Positions 39,337 to 48,100 of a DNA stretch of 64,000 nucleotides are shown piece by piece (positions within the stretch are counted from its first letter, which is position 1; every line of letters starts with the position of its first letter). Below the pieces are notes generated by a model. That model saw only the letters and a program-made list of their open reading frames with translations, had not been told where the DNA came from and made no database searches. The stretch is from the NCBI RefSeq assembly GCF_023094165.1, contig NZ_JALMDK010000003.1, positions 1 to 64,000 of the forward strand, read 5' to 3'. The position numbers and the translations under genes were made by a program. The DNA is from Crossiella sp. S99.2 (GTDB taxonomy: Bacteria; Actinomycetota; Actinomycetes; Mycobacteriales; Pseudonocardiaceae).

Positions 39337-39415
39337 CGCTGTTCGCTCATAGCAGAACAGCCCGCGGAACCTCAGCCGCTGATCGTTTCGTTACCGCAGA
39401 AGAAAGCGGTGGGCG
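39337..39415 (-). repeat. ~70-nt dispersed repeat, copy B
   Basis: Inverted counterpart of 30361-30434, about 9 kb away. Read on the minus strand it ends TKRSAAEVPRAVLL-stop, against TKRSATEVPRAILL-stop in copy A. Lies in the gene-poor region after geosmin synthase. Confidence 0.65.
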
Positions 39416-40088
39416 GCGCGGGCACCACACGGTCCAGCGATCGAGGAACAGGCGCCGCCAGTCAAGGGTCAGGCGGCCCGAGTGGATGAGGGGCCAGCCG
39501 ACACGGGGGCGGAGTGCGCTCGACACGGGATACGACGGCATCGCTCCCGGTCCGGCGAGCAGGTGGCGACGGCCTGGTGGAGCGGACCCTCACCGCAGAA
39601 CCCGCCGCTCGCCGCATGGGGCATGGGGCGGATAGCTGGCGCGGTCGGCGTCGCAGGCAGCCGAGGCTCGACGGCCCTCGGTTTCGGCTGAAGCCGACCG
39701 GAGCGGCGATGGCGCTACCGGCTGCGATGGCACTGGAGTGACCTGGTTGCTGGGCAGTGCGCCGGGCACTGTCGCTGGTCACAGGGGCGGCTGGCGGCGG
39801 TCGCCGGGGCGCGGGGTGGGGTGTTGCGGGCGTGGATCCGGCGGGACGTGGTGGCCTTCGGCGGCCTGGCTGGGCGGTCGGCGGGCTGGGGGCGGGGTAC
39901 CTTGTGTGACTAACTTTGGTAAATACGTTGCGACATCCGGGTTGGTGCGTCACTCTGGTGGCAGAACAACTCCACCTCACAGCGTTACGATGAACGGCTC
40001 CGGGGAGCTGCGCGGGCGTTGGCGTCGATCTGATGTCACGCCATTGCGCCTGCCGCGCTACCCCGACGTGATCGCCGTTCATCATCGG

Positions 40089-40126
40089 GAAGCCGCCCTC
40101 CGCATTGCCGGACCGGGCGGCTTCCG
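40089..40126. terminator. 11-bp hairpin downstream of the broken NAD(P)-binding gene
   Basis: Arms GGAAGCCGCCC (40089-40099) and GGGCGGCTTCC (40116-40126) with a 16-nt loop. It lies about 190 nt past the original stop of the leftward pseudogene and may end its transcript. Confidence 0.45.
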
Positions 40127-40311
40127 CTATTTCCGGACCTTCTTCCCGGGGTGGCGGCGGTGGGCTTTAGGTACGACTGAAGGTGGTTAGGTCGGGTGCG
40201 GGGGCTTGGTACCGTGCGTGCGCCGACGCGATCCATGGTGGGACACGGCGGCCGAAACGGGTGGCCATCCGGTTTTCCCGTGCGCGCGGGGCAACCGGAT
40301 GGTCCGCCTGT

Positions 40312-40990
40312 TCAGTAGCCGACGGTGAAACGCAGGCCCACGTGCCGCGGGTGTTCGGCCTCGTCCAGTACCGCGACCGCCAGGTCTTCCGCGGAGATCG
40401 CGCTGGTGCCGTCGGCGCGGACCAGTAGCTCGTTGCGGCCCAGGCGGTACCGGCCGGTGCGTTCGCCCGGCCGGTACCGCCTGGGCCGAGGGGCTCAGGT
40501 AGGTCCAGTCACGGTTGGACAGGCGGTACAGGTTGAGTGCCTCGCGGTGGGCGTGGATTACCCGGAGGTACTCCGGAGGGGTGCCCAGGTCGGCGGGGAG
40601 GGACTCGGCGATGCCGTCGAGGTCCGCGATCTGGTGACCGGGGCTGATCTCCAGGCTGCCCGCGCCGCCGATGACGATCAGTCGGGTGCGTGGGTGGGAT
40701 TCCAAGGCGCGCAACAGGGAACGGGCCGCTGTGGGCAGTGCGTCGGCGTTGCGGATGGTGTCGTCGATGTCGCGGCCCGCGTTGATCGCGTTGACCAGTA
40801 CGTCCATGCCGGGCAGTAATTCGGCGACCGCGGCTGGGTCGCTGATCTCGGCCTGTCGCCAGGTCACCGGGCCTGGCTCGGCGGGAGCGGTGGATCTGCT
40901 GATGGCGGTGACCTCGTGGCCGCGGGTGGCCGCCTCGCGGACGATGCGGCTGCCGATGACGCCGGTGGCGCCGAACACGCCGATGCGCAT
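40312..40990 (-). pseudogene. NAD(P)H-binding SDR-type protein, frameshifted
   Basis: The first ~168 codons encode a Rossmann protein of the NmrA-like/atypical SDR group (GVFGATGVIGSRIVREAA at residues 3-20, then LIVIGGAGSLE). After 'LSPSA' the frame runs into unrelated Arg/Pro-rich sequence. The expected C-terminus ([39 protein letters not shown], stop 40312-40314) is intact in another frame, equivalent to one extra base (or two missing). The switch point lies within a perfect ~20-bp inverted repeat (40437-40487). Divergent from a TetR gene. A sequencing error is the main alternative. Confidence 0.82.
40436..40488. repeat. 21-bp perfect inverted repeat at the frameshift
   Basis: Left arm 40436-40456, loop 40457-40467, right arm 40468-40488; arms contain CAGGCGGTACCGGCC. 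One arm matches the expected coding sequence (minus strand GRYRLG); the other replaces the sequence expected just before it. Confidence 0.9.
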
Positions 40991-41053
40991 GATTGTCTCC
41001 CCAGTGTGATACACGCTGTTCGGGAACTGAACGGCGTGTAGTAAGTGCACGGT

Positions 41054-41078
41054 GGATACTATCCGCACGGCTTAGAGT
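41054..41078 (+). promoter_or_regulatory. Promoter/operator of the TetR gene
   Basis: The palindrome GGATA-C-TATCC (41054-41064) lies just before a -10-like TAGAGT (41073-41078), which ends 7 nt upstream of the GTG start codon. This fits a leaderless mRNA with autorepression. A second short palindrome GTGT-GAT-ACAC (41004-41014) sits nearer the divergent pseudogene. Confidence 0.5.
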
Positions 41079-41085
41079 GTCAAGG

Positions 41086-41802
41086 GTGCGAGATGTGACG
41101 CGGAACCGGCGGGCTCGGCTGCGGGCCGAGACGACCGAGGAGATCCAGGCGATCGCCCTGCGGTTGCTGGCCGGGGGTGGGCCGGACGCGGTCACGCTGC
41201 GCGCCATCGCCCGCGAGATGGGCATGACCGCTGGCGCGATCTACGGCTACTTCGCGACCAGGGACGAGTTGATCACCACGCTGATCCAGGGTGTCTACGG
41301 CGACCTGGTGGACGCGGTGGAGACGGCGCGGGACGCCCGTCCGGCCGAGGACACGGCCGGACGGATCATCGCGTGGGGCGAGGCGTTCCGGGGCTGGTCG
41401 GTGGCCAATCCACAGGGCTTCCGGCTCATCTACGGCGACCCGGTGCCGGGCTACGCGGTGCCGGAGGGCGGCGCCGCACCCGGGCCCGCGCACCGGGCCT
41501 GTTCCGGACTGGTGGAGCTGGTCGCGGCGGCCTGGCCCAGCGCGGAACTCCGGCAGGGCGGGGGCGGGTACCGGTGGGCCGACTTCGACTCCGGACTGGT
41601 GAGTGTGGTCCGCGCCGACTTCCCGAAGCTGCCGCCGGCCGGGGTGGCCCTCGCACTGCGGGTGTGGGGCCGGATGCACGGCCTGGTCGCCCTGGAGATC
41701 TACGGCCACCTGGGCGCGCAGACCGGCCAGAGCGCCGAGCTGTACGGCTACGAGTTGCGGGATCTGGTGGTCTCGCTGGGACTCACTCCGCCGGAGTGGT
41801 GA
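41086..41802 (+). CDS. TetR family transcriptional regulator
   Basis: A 238-aa regulator. The N-terminal HTH (about residues 15-60) contains VTLRAIAREMGMTAGAIYGYFATRDEL, typical of TetR, and is followed by a TetR_C_13-like helical ligand domain. GTG 41086 is chosen because a -10-like element ends 7 nt upstream; the longer frame to 40993 overlaps the promoter. It is divergent from the broken NAD(P)-binding gene, its probable target. Its last 20 bases overlap the convergent carboxylesterase gene. Confidence 0.86.
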   Translation: MRDVTRNRRARLRAETTEEIQAIALRLLAGGGPDAVTLRAIAREMGMTAGAIYGYFATRDELITTLIQGVYGDLVDAVETARDARPAEDTAGRIIAWGEAFRGWSVANPQGFRLIYGDPVPGYAVPEGGAAPGPAHRACSGLVELVAAAWPSAELRQGGGGYRWADFDSGLVSVVRADFPKLPPAGVALALRVWGRMHGLVALEIYGHLGAQTGQSAELYGYELRDLVVSLGLTPPEW

Positions 41803-43249
41803 GCGTCCACTGCTCGTCGATCCGCATGCTGTGCGGGGTGGCGGCGGTATAGGCGGGCCAGCCCGGATCGCCGGTGCTGACGAATCGGCTCCAGGCGGCG
41901 TGCGTGCGCGCCACCAGCGTCGGCGAGGGCGGGGTCGGGCCGAGCAGGGACTCGACGCCGTGTAGTTCCTGAACGGCTGTGTTGGCGAAGACGAACGGCA
42001 ATTCAACGCAGTGGCAGGCGCCCAGGGCCCCGTCGAAGGCATCGGATCGCCAGGCGAACCTGTACCGATGCGTTCGACCTGGTAGCTGCGTCGCGTGTGC
42101 TTGGGCCAGCTGCCGACTGCCCGCGCCGAAGAGCGCTTCGGTGGTGAGCCAGGGTGCCTGGCGGCCGGTGGGGACCAGGTAGAGGTTCGCCTCGTCGGTG
42201 TTGATCCCGATCAGCAGGTCCACCGGCGGCAGCACCGCCTCGGTGGGTGGCCGCGGCAGCGTGTCCGGGTCCAGGACCAGGCCGAACGGTGTGATGCCAC
42301 GCAATGGACCGTCCGACGGCAGCGGAATCCGGCCGAGGCCCGCGATGAGGTCCGCATCCGCCACGCCGGCGAACCCGGCCGCGGTCGCCGCGACCCCGAG
42401 TTCGGTCGCGAGCGCCTCGGTGACCCGGTACGCCTGCTCCGGGGTGAGCACGGCGGCCGGGTTGCCGCTCTGGCTGATCACCCGCTGGAACAGTCCGTGT
42501 GCGCGGGGCGCGGCGAGCAGCCCGGTGGCCAGCATCGCCCCGGCGGACTGACCGGCCACGGTGATGTTGTGCGGATCGCCACCGAAGGCGGAGATGTTGT
42601 CCCGCAACCATTCCAGCGCGGCGATGACATCCAGCAGGCCGCGGTTGGCCGGGGCGTCGGGCAGGTGCAGCCAGCCGGGCGCGCCGAGGCGGTAGTTGAC
42701 GGTGACCAGCAGGATGCCGTCGCGGGCGAAGGCCGTGCCGTCGTAGAGCGGGGCGGAGCCGGAGCCGGTCTGGAAGCCGCCGCCGTGCAGGAAGACGAGG
42801 ACGGGGCGGGGGGTGGTGGCGGTGGGTGGGGTCCAGATGGTGAGGGTGCGGTAGTCGGGGCCGGGGGTGGTGGGGGAGTTGAGGGGGGTGAGGTTGAGGC
42901 GGCCGAGGGTGAGGCGGTGTGGGGCTGGGGCGGTGGAGCCGGGGGTGGTGGCGTCGTGGATGCCGACGCGGGGAGAGGGTGGGGTTGGGGTGGCGAAGCG
43001 GGTGTCGGGTGTGGTGGCCCGGATGTCCGGCTCAGCGAGAGATGGGGTGGTGGCAGGGCGTGCGCTGCCGGGAGGTAGCTGGGTTGGGCTGGACGATGCA
43101 GCGATGTGGGTTGGGGTTGGCGGGGCGGCCGGAGGGTGGTCGTGTGGGGTGGCGTGGACCGGGGCGGCGTAGGGCACGGCGTGGTAGACGGTCACCTCGG
43201 CGCGGTGCTCGCCCTGGACGGGGCCCTGGGCTGTGTGCACGGTGTTCAT
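41783..43249 (-). CDS. Type B carboxylesterase with low-complexity N-terminal insertion
   Basis: A 488-aa alpha/beta-hydrolase carboxylesterase. The oxyanion motif is FLHGGGF, the nucleophile GQSAGAM, the Glu sits near NTDEANLYL, and the catalytic His is in GACHCVELPF. The family's N-terminal motif (V-x-x-x-PYAAP) is present, but a Pro/Thr/Ala-rich stretch of about 50 residues is inserted before RFATPTPPSP. The DNA for that part (about 42750-43170) is very G-rich on the plus strand. No signal peptide. ATG 43249 overlaps the MBL gene's stop (ATGA). Convergent overlap of 20 nt with the TetR gene. Substrate unknown. Confidence 0.88.
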   Translation of the reverse strand: MNTVHTAQGPVQGEHRAEVTVYHAVPYAAPVHATPHDHPPAAPPTPTHIAASSSPTQLPPGSARPATTPSLAEPDIRATTPDTRFATPTPPSPRVGIHDATTPGSTAPAPHRLTLGRLNLTPLNSPTTPGPDYRTLTIWTPPTATTPRPVLVFLHGGGFQTGSGSAPLYDGTAFARDGILLVTVNYRLGAPGWLHLPDAPANRGLLDVIAALEWLRDNISAFGGDPHNITVAGQSAGAMLATGLLAAPRAHGLFQRVISQSGNPAAVLTPEQAYRVTEALATELGVAATAAGFAGVADADLIAGLGRIPLPSDGPLRGITPFGLVLDPDTLPRPPTEAVLPPVDLLIGINTDEANLYLVPTGRQAPWLTTEALFGAGSRQLAQAHATQLPGRTHRYRFAWRSDAFDGALGACHCVELPFVFANTAVQELHGVESLLGPTPPSPTLVARTHAAWSRFVSTGDPGWPAYTAATPHSMRIDEQWTLTTPAE

Positions 43250-44157
43250 TTGCTGAACGCCGCCCAGCCGGTGATGGCGAACTTCGAGCCGTCGCGGGTG
43301 ACCTCGGCCGCGCCGCTGCCGCCGAAGTGGGCCGGGATGATCAGGGCGTTGGTGTCGGCGGCCTCGGCGAGCAGTCGGCGGCGGGTGGCGATGGCGGCTG
43401 GTTCGTCCTCGCTGAGGCAGGGCTCGTGGTCGGGTTCGATCAGTTGCAGTGGGGTGTGCGCGATGTCGCCGATGAACAGGGCCCGGTCGGTGCCGGAGGC
43501 CAGGCGTAGCACGGCGGAGCCCGGGGTGTGGCCGGGGGCGAGTTCCAGGGTCAGGTTGGCGTCGATGCGGTGGGTTGGTCCGTCCCAGGTGGACAGTTGG
43601 CCGGTGTGCTGGAGTGGGGCGATGCTGTCGAGGTGGATCTGGGCGTCGTCGCGGGCCGCGCCGCCGAAGGGGGAGTGGCGGGGGCTGTTGTTGGCGGGGT
43701 TGGCGAAAGTGTTCTCGGGGGTGCTGAGCAGGTACTGGGCGTTGGGGAAGGTGGGGATCCACTCGCCGTGGTGCAGGCGGGTGTTCCAGCCGACGTGGTC
43801 GGCGTGCGCGTGGGTGTTGACGACCAGGTCGACGTCTTCCGGTCGCACGCCCGCTGCTGCCAGGCGGTCCAGGAAACCGGTCCGGAGGTGGTGGAAGGCG
43901 GGGACCCGGCGCTCCTTGTCATCGCCGATGCCGGTGTCCACCAGGATGATCCGGCCCTCGCTGCGCAGCACCCAGGACTGGGTGCGGGCCAGGTACATGT
44001 CCGTGGCGGGGTCCCAGTGGTCGGGGCTGAGCCAGGAACTGTTGGCCTGCCAGTGATCGCGGGACAGGGTGGGGAAGAGAGTCGCGGTGGGGGCGAAGGG
44101 GCCGTGCCACTCGGTGACCCTGCTGATCTCGACGTCGCCGAGGGTGATGGTGCTCAT
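43246..44157 (-). CDS. MBL-fold metallo-hydrolase
   Basis: A 303-aa metallo-beta-lactamase-fold enzyme. The zinc motif H-x-H-x-D-H is NTHAHADHVGW (about residue 100). Further ligands are visible in ELAPGHTPGS, GDIAHT and IPAHFGG. The second metal ligand set looks complete, so it is likely an active hydrolase (lactonase/esterase-type); substrate not predictable. ATG 44157 is preferred to the codon three residues upstream. It is coupled to the carboxylesterase by a 4-nt overlap, so the pair may act on successive ester or lactone bonds, and it is divergent from an AraC regulator. Confidence 0.88.
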   Translation of the reverse strand: MSTITLGDVEISRVTEWHGPFAPTATLFPTLSRDHWQANSSWLSPDHWDPATDMYLARTQSWVLRSEGRIILVDTGIGDDKERRVPAFHHLRTGFLDRLAAAGVRPEDVDLVVNTHAHADHVGWNTRLHHGEWIPTFPNAQYLLSTPENTFANPANNSPRHSPFGGAARDDAQIHLDSIAPLQHTGQLSTWDGPTHRIDANLTLELAPGHTPGSAVLRLASGTDRALFIGDIAHTPLQLIEPDHEPCLSEDEPAAIATRRRLLAEAADTNALIIPAHFGGSGAAEVTRDGSKFAITGWAAFSK

Positions 44158-44248
44158 GCCGATCACGCTAGGTTCGGCGGTGCCGGGTCGGGAATGATCC
44201 AGGGTCTTGGGTGTTTACGTCTTCGTCTTGATCGTCGGGGGTCCGCGG

Positions 44249-45118
44249 ATGGATGTGCTCAGTGACGCGATCGCGGCCATGCGCAGTGGCCGGCCGTACT
44301 CGGCGTTGACCGAGGCGGACGGGCGCTGGTCGCGGGCGTTCCCCGATTTCGCCGGGGCCAGGCTGCACGTGGTGCTGGTCGGTGCGATCAAGGTGGTGCT
44401 GCCTGGGCGAGAGCCGGTGCTGCTGGGGCCGGGGGACGCGGTGGTGTTGCCGCGGGGCGCCGCGCACGAGCTGGTCGACGCGGGGGTGCGCACCCGGTTG
44501 CTGTGCGGGGCGTTCCAGCTGGAGCAGGCCCGGCCGCACCCGTTGCTGGCCGAGTTGCCCGAGTTGCTGGTCCAGACCGCGCGGCCCGGTGAGCACGCGC
44601 CGTTGCAGGGGATCATCTCGGTGCTGGGGGCGGAACTGGCCGAGGTGCGGGCGGGGCGGGACGCGGTGCTGCCGTCGTTGCTGGAGGTGCTGCTCGTCTA
44701 CCTGTTGCGGGCCTGGATGGACGAGCACGGCGACGGGCGGAACTGGGATGCCGCGATGCGGGATCCGGTGGTGGGCACGGCGTTGCGAGCCATTCACCAG
44801 GATCCGGCGGCTCCGTGGACAGTGGAGGGGATGGGTGCGGAGGCGGGGCTGTCCCGGGCCGCGTTCGCGCGCCGGTTCACCCAGCTGGTCGGACAGCCGC
44901 CGTTGGGCTACTTGACCTGGTGGCGGTTGGCCTTGGCAGCGCGGATGTTGCGCACCACTGATGCGACCCTGGCGGTGATCGCGGATCGCTGTGGCTACGG
45001 TTCGCAGTTCGCCTTCGCCAACGCGTTCAAGCGGGAGTACGGGGTGTCGGCGGGACGGTACCGGCAGTTGCGCCGGACCGATCATGAGCACATCGGGGAG
45101 TGGGAGCGACCGGGCTGA
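44249..45118 (+). CDS. AraC family transcriptional regulator (cupin type)
   Basis: A 289-aa regulator with an N-terminal Cupin_6-type sensing domain (VLLGPGDAVVLPRGAAHEL, about residues 65-85). The C-terminal AraC HTH reads MGAEAGLSRAAFARRFTQLVG and CGYGSQFAFANAFKREYG. ATG 44249 is chosen over an upstream frame start at 44207. It is divergent from the MBL/carboxylesterase pair and probably regulates it. The 3' end is followed directly by an 18-bp terminator shared with the convergent GH2 gene. Confidence 0.87.
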   Translation: MDVLSDAIAAMRSGRPYSALTEADGRWSRAFPDFAGARLHVVLVGAIKVVLPGREPVLLGPGDAVVLPRGAAHELVDAGVRTRLLCGAFQLEQARPHPLLAELPELLVQTARPGEHAPLQGIISVLGAELAEVRAGRDAVLPSLLEVLLVYLLRAWMDEHGDGRNWDAAMRDPVVGTALRAIHQDPAAPWTVEGMGAEAGLSRAAFARRFTQLVGQPPLGYLTWWRLALAARMLRTTDATLAVIADRCGYGSQFAFANAFKREYGVSAGRYRQLRRTDHEHIGEWERPG

Positions 45119-45158
45119 CCGGGCCGCCTCCGTCCGAAGTGGACGGAGGCGGCCCGGT
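45118..45158. terminator. 18-bp bidirectional terminator
   Basis: Perfect 18-bp stem with GAAGT loop: left arm 45118-45135, right arm 45141-45158 (core GGCCGCCTCCGTCC). It lies between convergent AraC and GH2 genes. Confidence 0.85.
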
Positions 45159-45164
45159 GCCCGG

Positions 45165-48100
45165 TCAGCGGGTGCGGCCCTCCAGGGAGTCGATGGACAC
45201 GGTGCCGCCGTCGCCGCGCATGGCCACGCCGTGCCGGAACTGGCTGAGCACCGAGGGATCGGACAGGTTCAGTCTCGGATCGACCGACCCGGTGCGCACC
45301 GAGGTCCAGCGCCCGTCGCGGCCGTGGAAGATGTCCAGGGACTTCCCGGCCACCACGAGCGCGAACTTGTCACCGGGTTGCAGGTCCAGGCGGGCGGTCG
45401 GATTTCCTTGCAGGAACTGGCCGTTGAGCCGGATGTCCAAGCCGGTCTGTTTGCGGAAGTGGTTGTACCAGGCCACCACATAGGTGTCCTTGTCCTTGAC
45501 CAGACCGGTGAACAGGCTGTTCTCCCGCATGCTGCCGCCGGCCAGTTCGCCGACCTCCACGATGGTCACCGCCGGATTGGCCGAGGGGGTGGCGTTGGAG
45601 CCGATCATGGTAAAGAACTGGCTGGGGTGACTGACCTTCAGCTTGGAGTCCGACACCGTGGGTCCTGGCGCTGCCTCGCCGCTGAAGGGCTGGTGACCGC
45701 GGTAGTGCGCGCTGGTGTCGGAGTCGAAACCGTCGAGGATGGTGCGCTTGGGGTAGTTCGCCTCGGTCGGTTCCGGCACCGGCACGGTCACCAGCCACGG
45801 CTCGTCGACCACCTGACGCCCGGAATCGTTGCTGTAGAAGGCCCTGGTGGTCACCTGGGACTCGCCGACACTGCCGGGCACGAGCCGATACCGCGCCACC
45901 GTGGACTCGCCGGGGCGGAGGTCCACTGTGGACACTTCGCCGACCGGTTCGGCTCGCCAGCCCGCGGGCAGCACCAGTTCGGGGCGGACCTGGCGGACCG
46001 TGCGCGGTGAGTCGTTGACCACCAGCACACTCGCCGGGGTGGCCTGACCGTCCTTCAGCGTGCCCGGCACGAAGTGCGTGTTGACTCCCGCGCCCTCGGT
46101 GGTGCCGACATAGGACTCCGACTGCTGCACCGGCGGTCCGGACACGCCGCGACCCTGGGACAGCACGAGTTGCGGACTGATCCCGAACCGGCCGGTGCGC
46201 GGTCCGTGCACGGTCAGCCCGCCGCCGGAACCGGTGAGGGACAAGGTGAATTTGCCGTCGGCGGCGGCCTCCTTGAGTGTGCGCGCGTCCAGGTCCAGGA
46301 CCACCCGGTAGCCGTACTGGCCGGGGTCGAAGCCGGACTCGTTGGACAGCGCGCCGCGCGCGTCGGCCGGATCATCCGGCAGCACAACGGCCTTGGTGGA
46401 CACACCGTCCACAAAGGCCCGGAACGTGGTGGGGTAGCGGCGTTCGGAGGTCTGCGGGAACCGGGTGCGGGGCGAGCCTGGCCGGGACGCGGATGCCTCC
46501 AGGACCAGTTGAGCGGTGTTCCAGCGGCCCTCGCGCAGCTCGTCGGGCAACTCGACGTCCCACTGGAACTCGCCGTCGCCGTAGCCCCAGGCGGCGCTGG
46601 AACCGTCGTTGCGGAAGGTGTCGTGGCCCTGCGGCCAGTTCGCCTTGGCCGCGGCCGGATCCAGCCGGATGGTGCCGGCCACCCTGGACGGACTGGTGCG
46701 CTGCTCGCCGAGCACGGTGGCCCGGTCGGTGCGGGTGCTCCAGTCCGCGAGGAAGGTCTGGCCGGTGGCCAGCACGTCCCGGCCGCGCACTAGCTGGATG
46801 TCCAGCCGGCCGTGGGTCAGCTCGGCGGGCACGGTCACCTCGACCTTGCCCAGGTCGCTGGTGGTGTACTTCTTGGGGGACACCGGTTTCCGCGCCCACT
46901 CGGTGCCGCGGACCGGCGCGCCGGTCTGGTCGGTGCCGGAGATCCGCCAGCGCAACTCGGTGGCGCCGAGGTCGCGGCCGGAGAACAGCGAGGACTTCGC
47001 GGTCAGCGAGACCGGCTGTCCCGGGGTGACCCGCTGTACCGGGCGGGCGTCGAAGAACAGCACGTCGTCGGCGTTGGCCAGGTGCACGCCGCCCTGTTTC
47101 CCTTCGGCGTCAAGGTAACCGGGCACCTGGAGCGTGCGATCATAGGCGGACCAGCCGTTCCACTCCCACTCGATGTCGGCCAGTTCGGTGAACAGGTAGC
47201 CGTTCATCTTGGGCTGGTTGCGGAAGAGTTCGGTGGTGTAGCGGAACGGCGCGGCGACGTCCTGGTCCTTCTCCCGGCCGCCGGACCACGGGCCGAACTC
47301 GGAGTTCAGCAGTGGCTGGCCAGCTTGTTTCTTGCCCTCCTCCATGTTGAAGGTCGAGCCGGGATAGGTGTTGCGCACGATGTGGTCCACAGTGGACTTC
47401 CATTCCTCCCATGTGGACAGATAGCCGTGGAAGTCGAGTAAGTCCGTGCTCTCACTGGGGTGGTGGTTGTTGCAGCAGGGCGAGTTGTCCACGATCAGCC
47501 TGCCGCCCTGGGTGAGTTGCTTGGTGAGCTGCACCATGCGTTCCACCCACGGCTTGGCGTCCTCACGCATGCCGTTGCCGTCGGTGATGCCCCAGCCCTC
47601 GTTGAAGACGTCCCAGATCACGATCGACGGGTGGTTGTAGTCCCGCTTGACCGCGTCGTGCAGCACGCTCTCGAACAGCTTCTCCGCGCGGGCCTGGTAG
47701 CCGTTGTAGCCGAAGTTCGGCTGGTCGTACCAGACCATCAGGCCCATCACGTCGGCCCAGTGGTAGTACAGCGGATCGTTGATCTTGATGTGCAGGCGGG
47801 TGGAGTTCAGGCCGAGTTGCTTGGCCAGCGCGAGGTCGAAGAGCACCGATCCCTTGCGTGGGTCGCCAACCGAGCCGGCTCGCAGGTCGCCGCCCTGGTA
47901 GAGGCCGGTGTAGGAGTAGGTGCCCCAGGGGTTGAACGCCTGGTCGAGCGCGGAGCGCAGGTAGATCGGCTTGTTGTTCAGGTGCAGGTATTGGTACTGC
48001 TGCTGGGGATCGGACTGCTCGGCCGGGGAGTGGCCGGGCGCCCAGTCCCGGGAGATGGTGCGCAGACCGGTCCAGGTGTGCAGGGCGTCCCGGCCCTGGC

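Larger units (their letters stand above)
39219..40311. other. ~1.1-kb gene-poor intergenic region
   Basis: Between geosmin synthase and the broken NAD(P)-binding gene there is no convincing coding sequence. It holds the geosmin terminator (39239-39277), copy B of the ~70-nt repeat (39337-39415), a G-rich tract (about 39740-39900) and a hairpin at 40089-40126. Open frames such as 39738-40190 are low-complexity and lack start signals. Confidence 0.6.

Noticed and set aside
39738..40190. 150-codon open frame in the gene-poor region
   Set aside because: Gly/Arg/Trp-rich low-complexity translation from a G-rich tract, no start signal, and it runs through a terminator-like hairpin.
40187..40436. 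Continuation of the NAD(P)-binding reading frame to 40187
   Set aside because: Its translation is Arg/Gly/Pro-rich shadow sequence, while the expected conserved C-terminus lies in another frame and ends at 40312.
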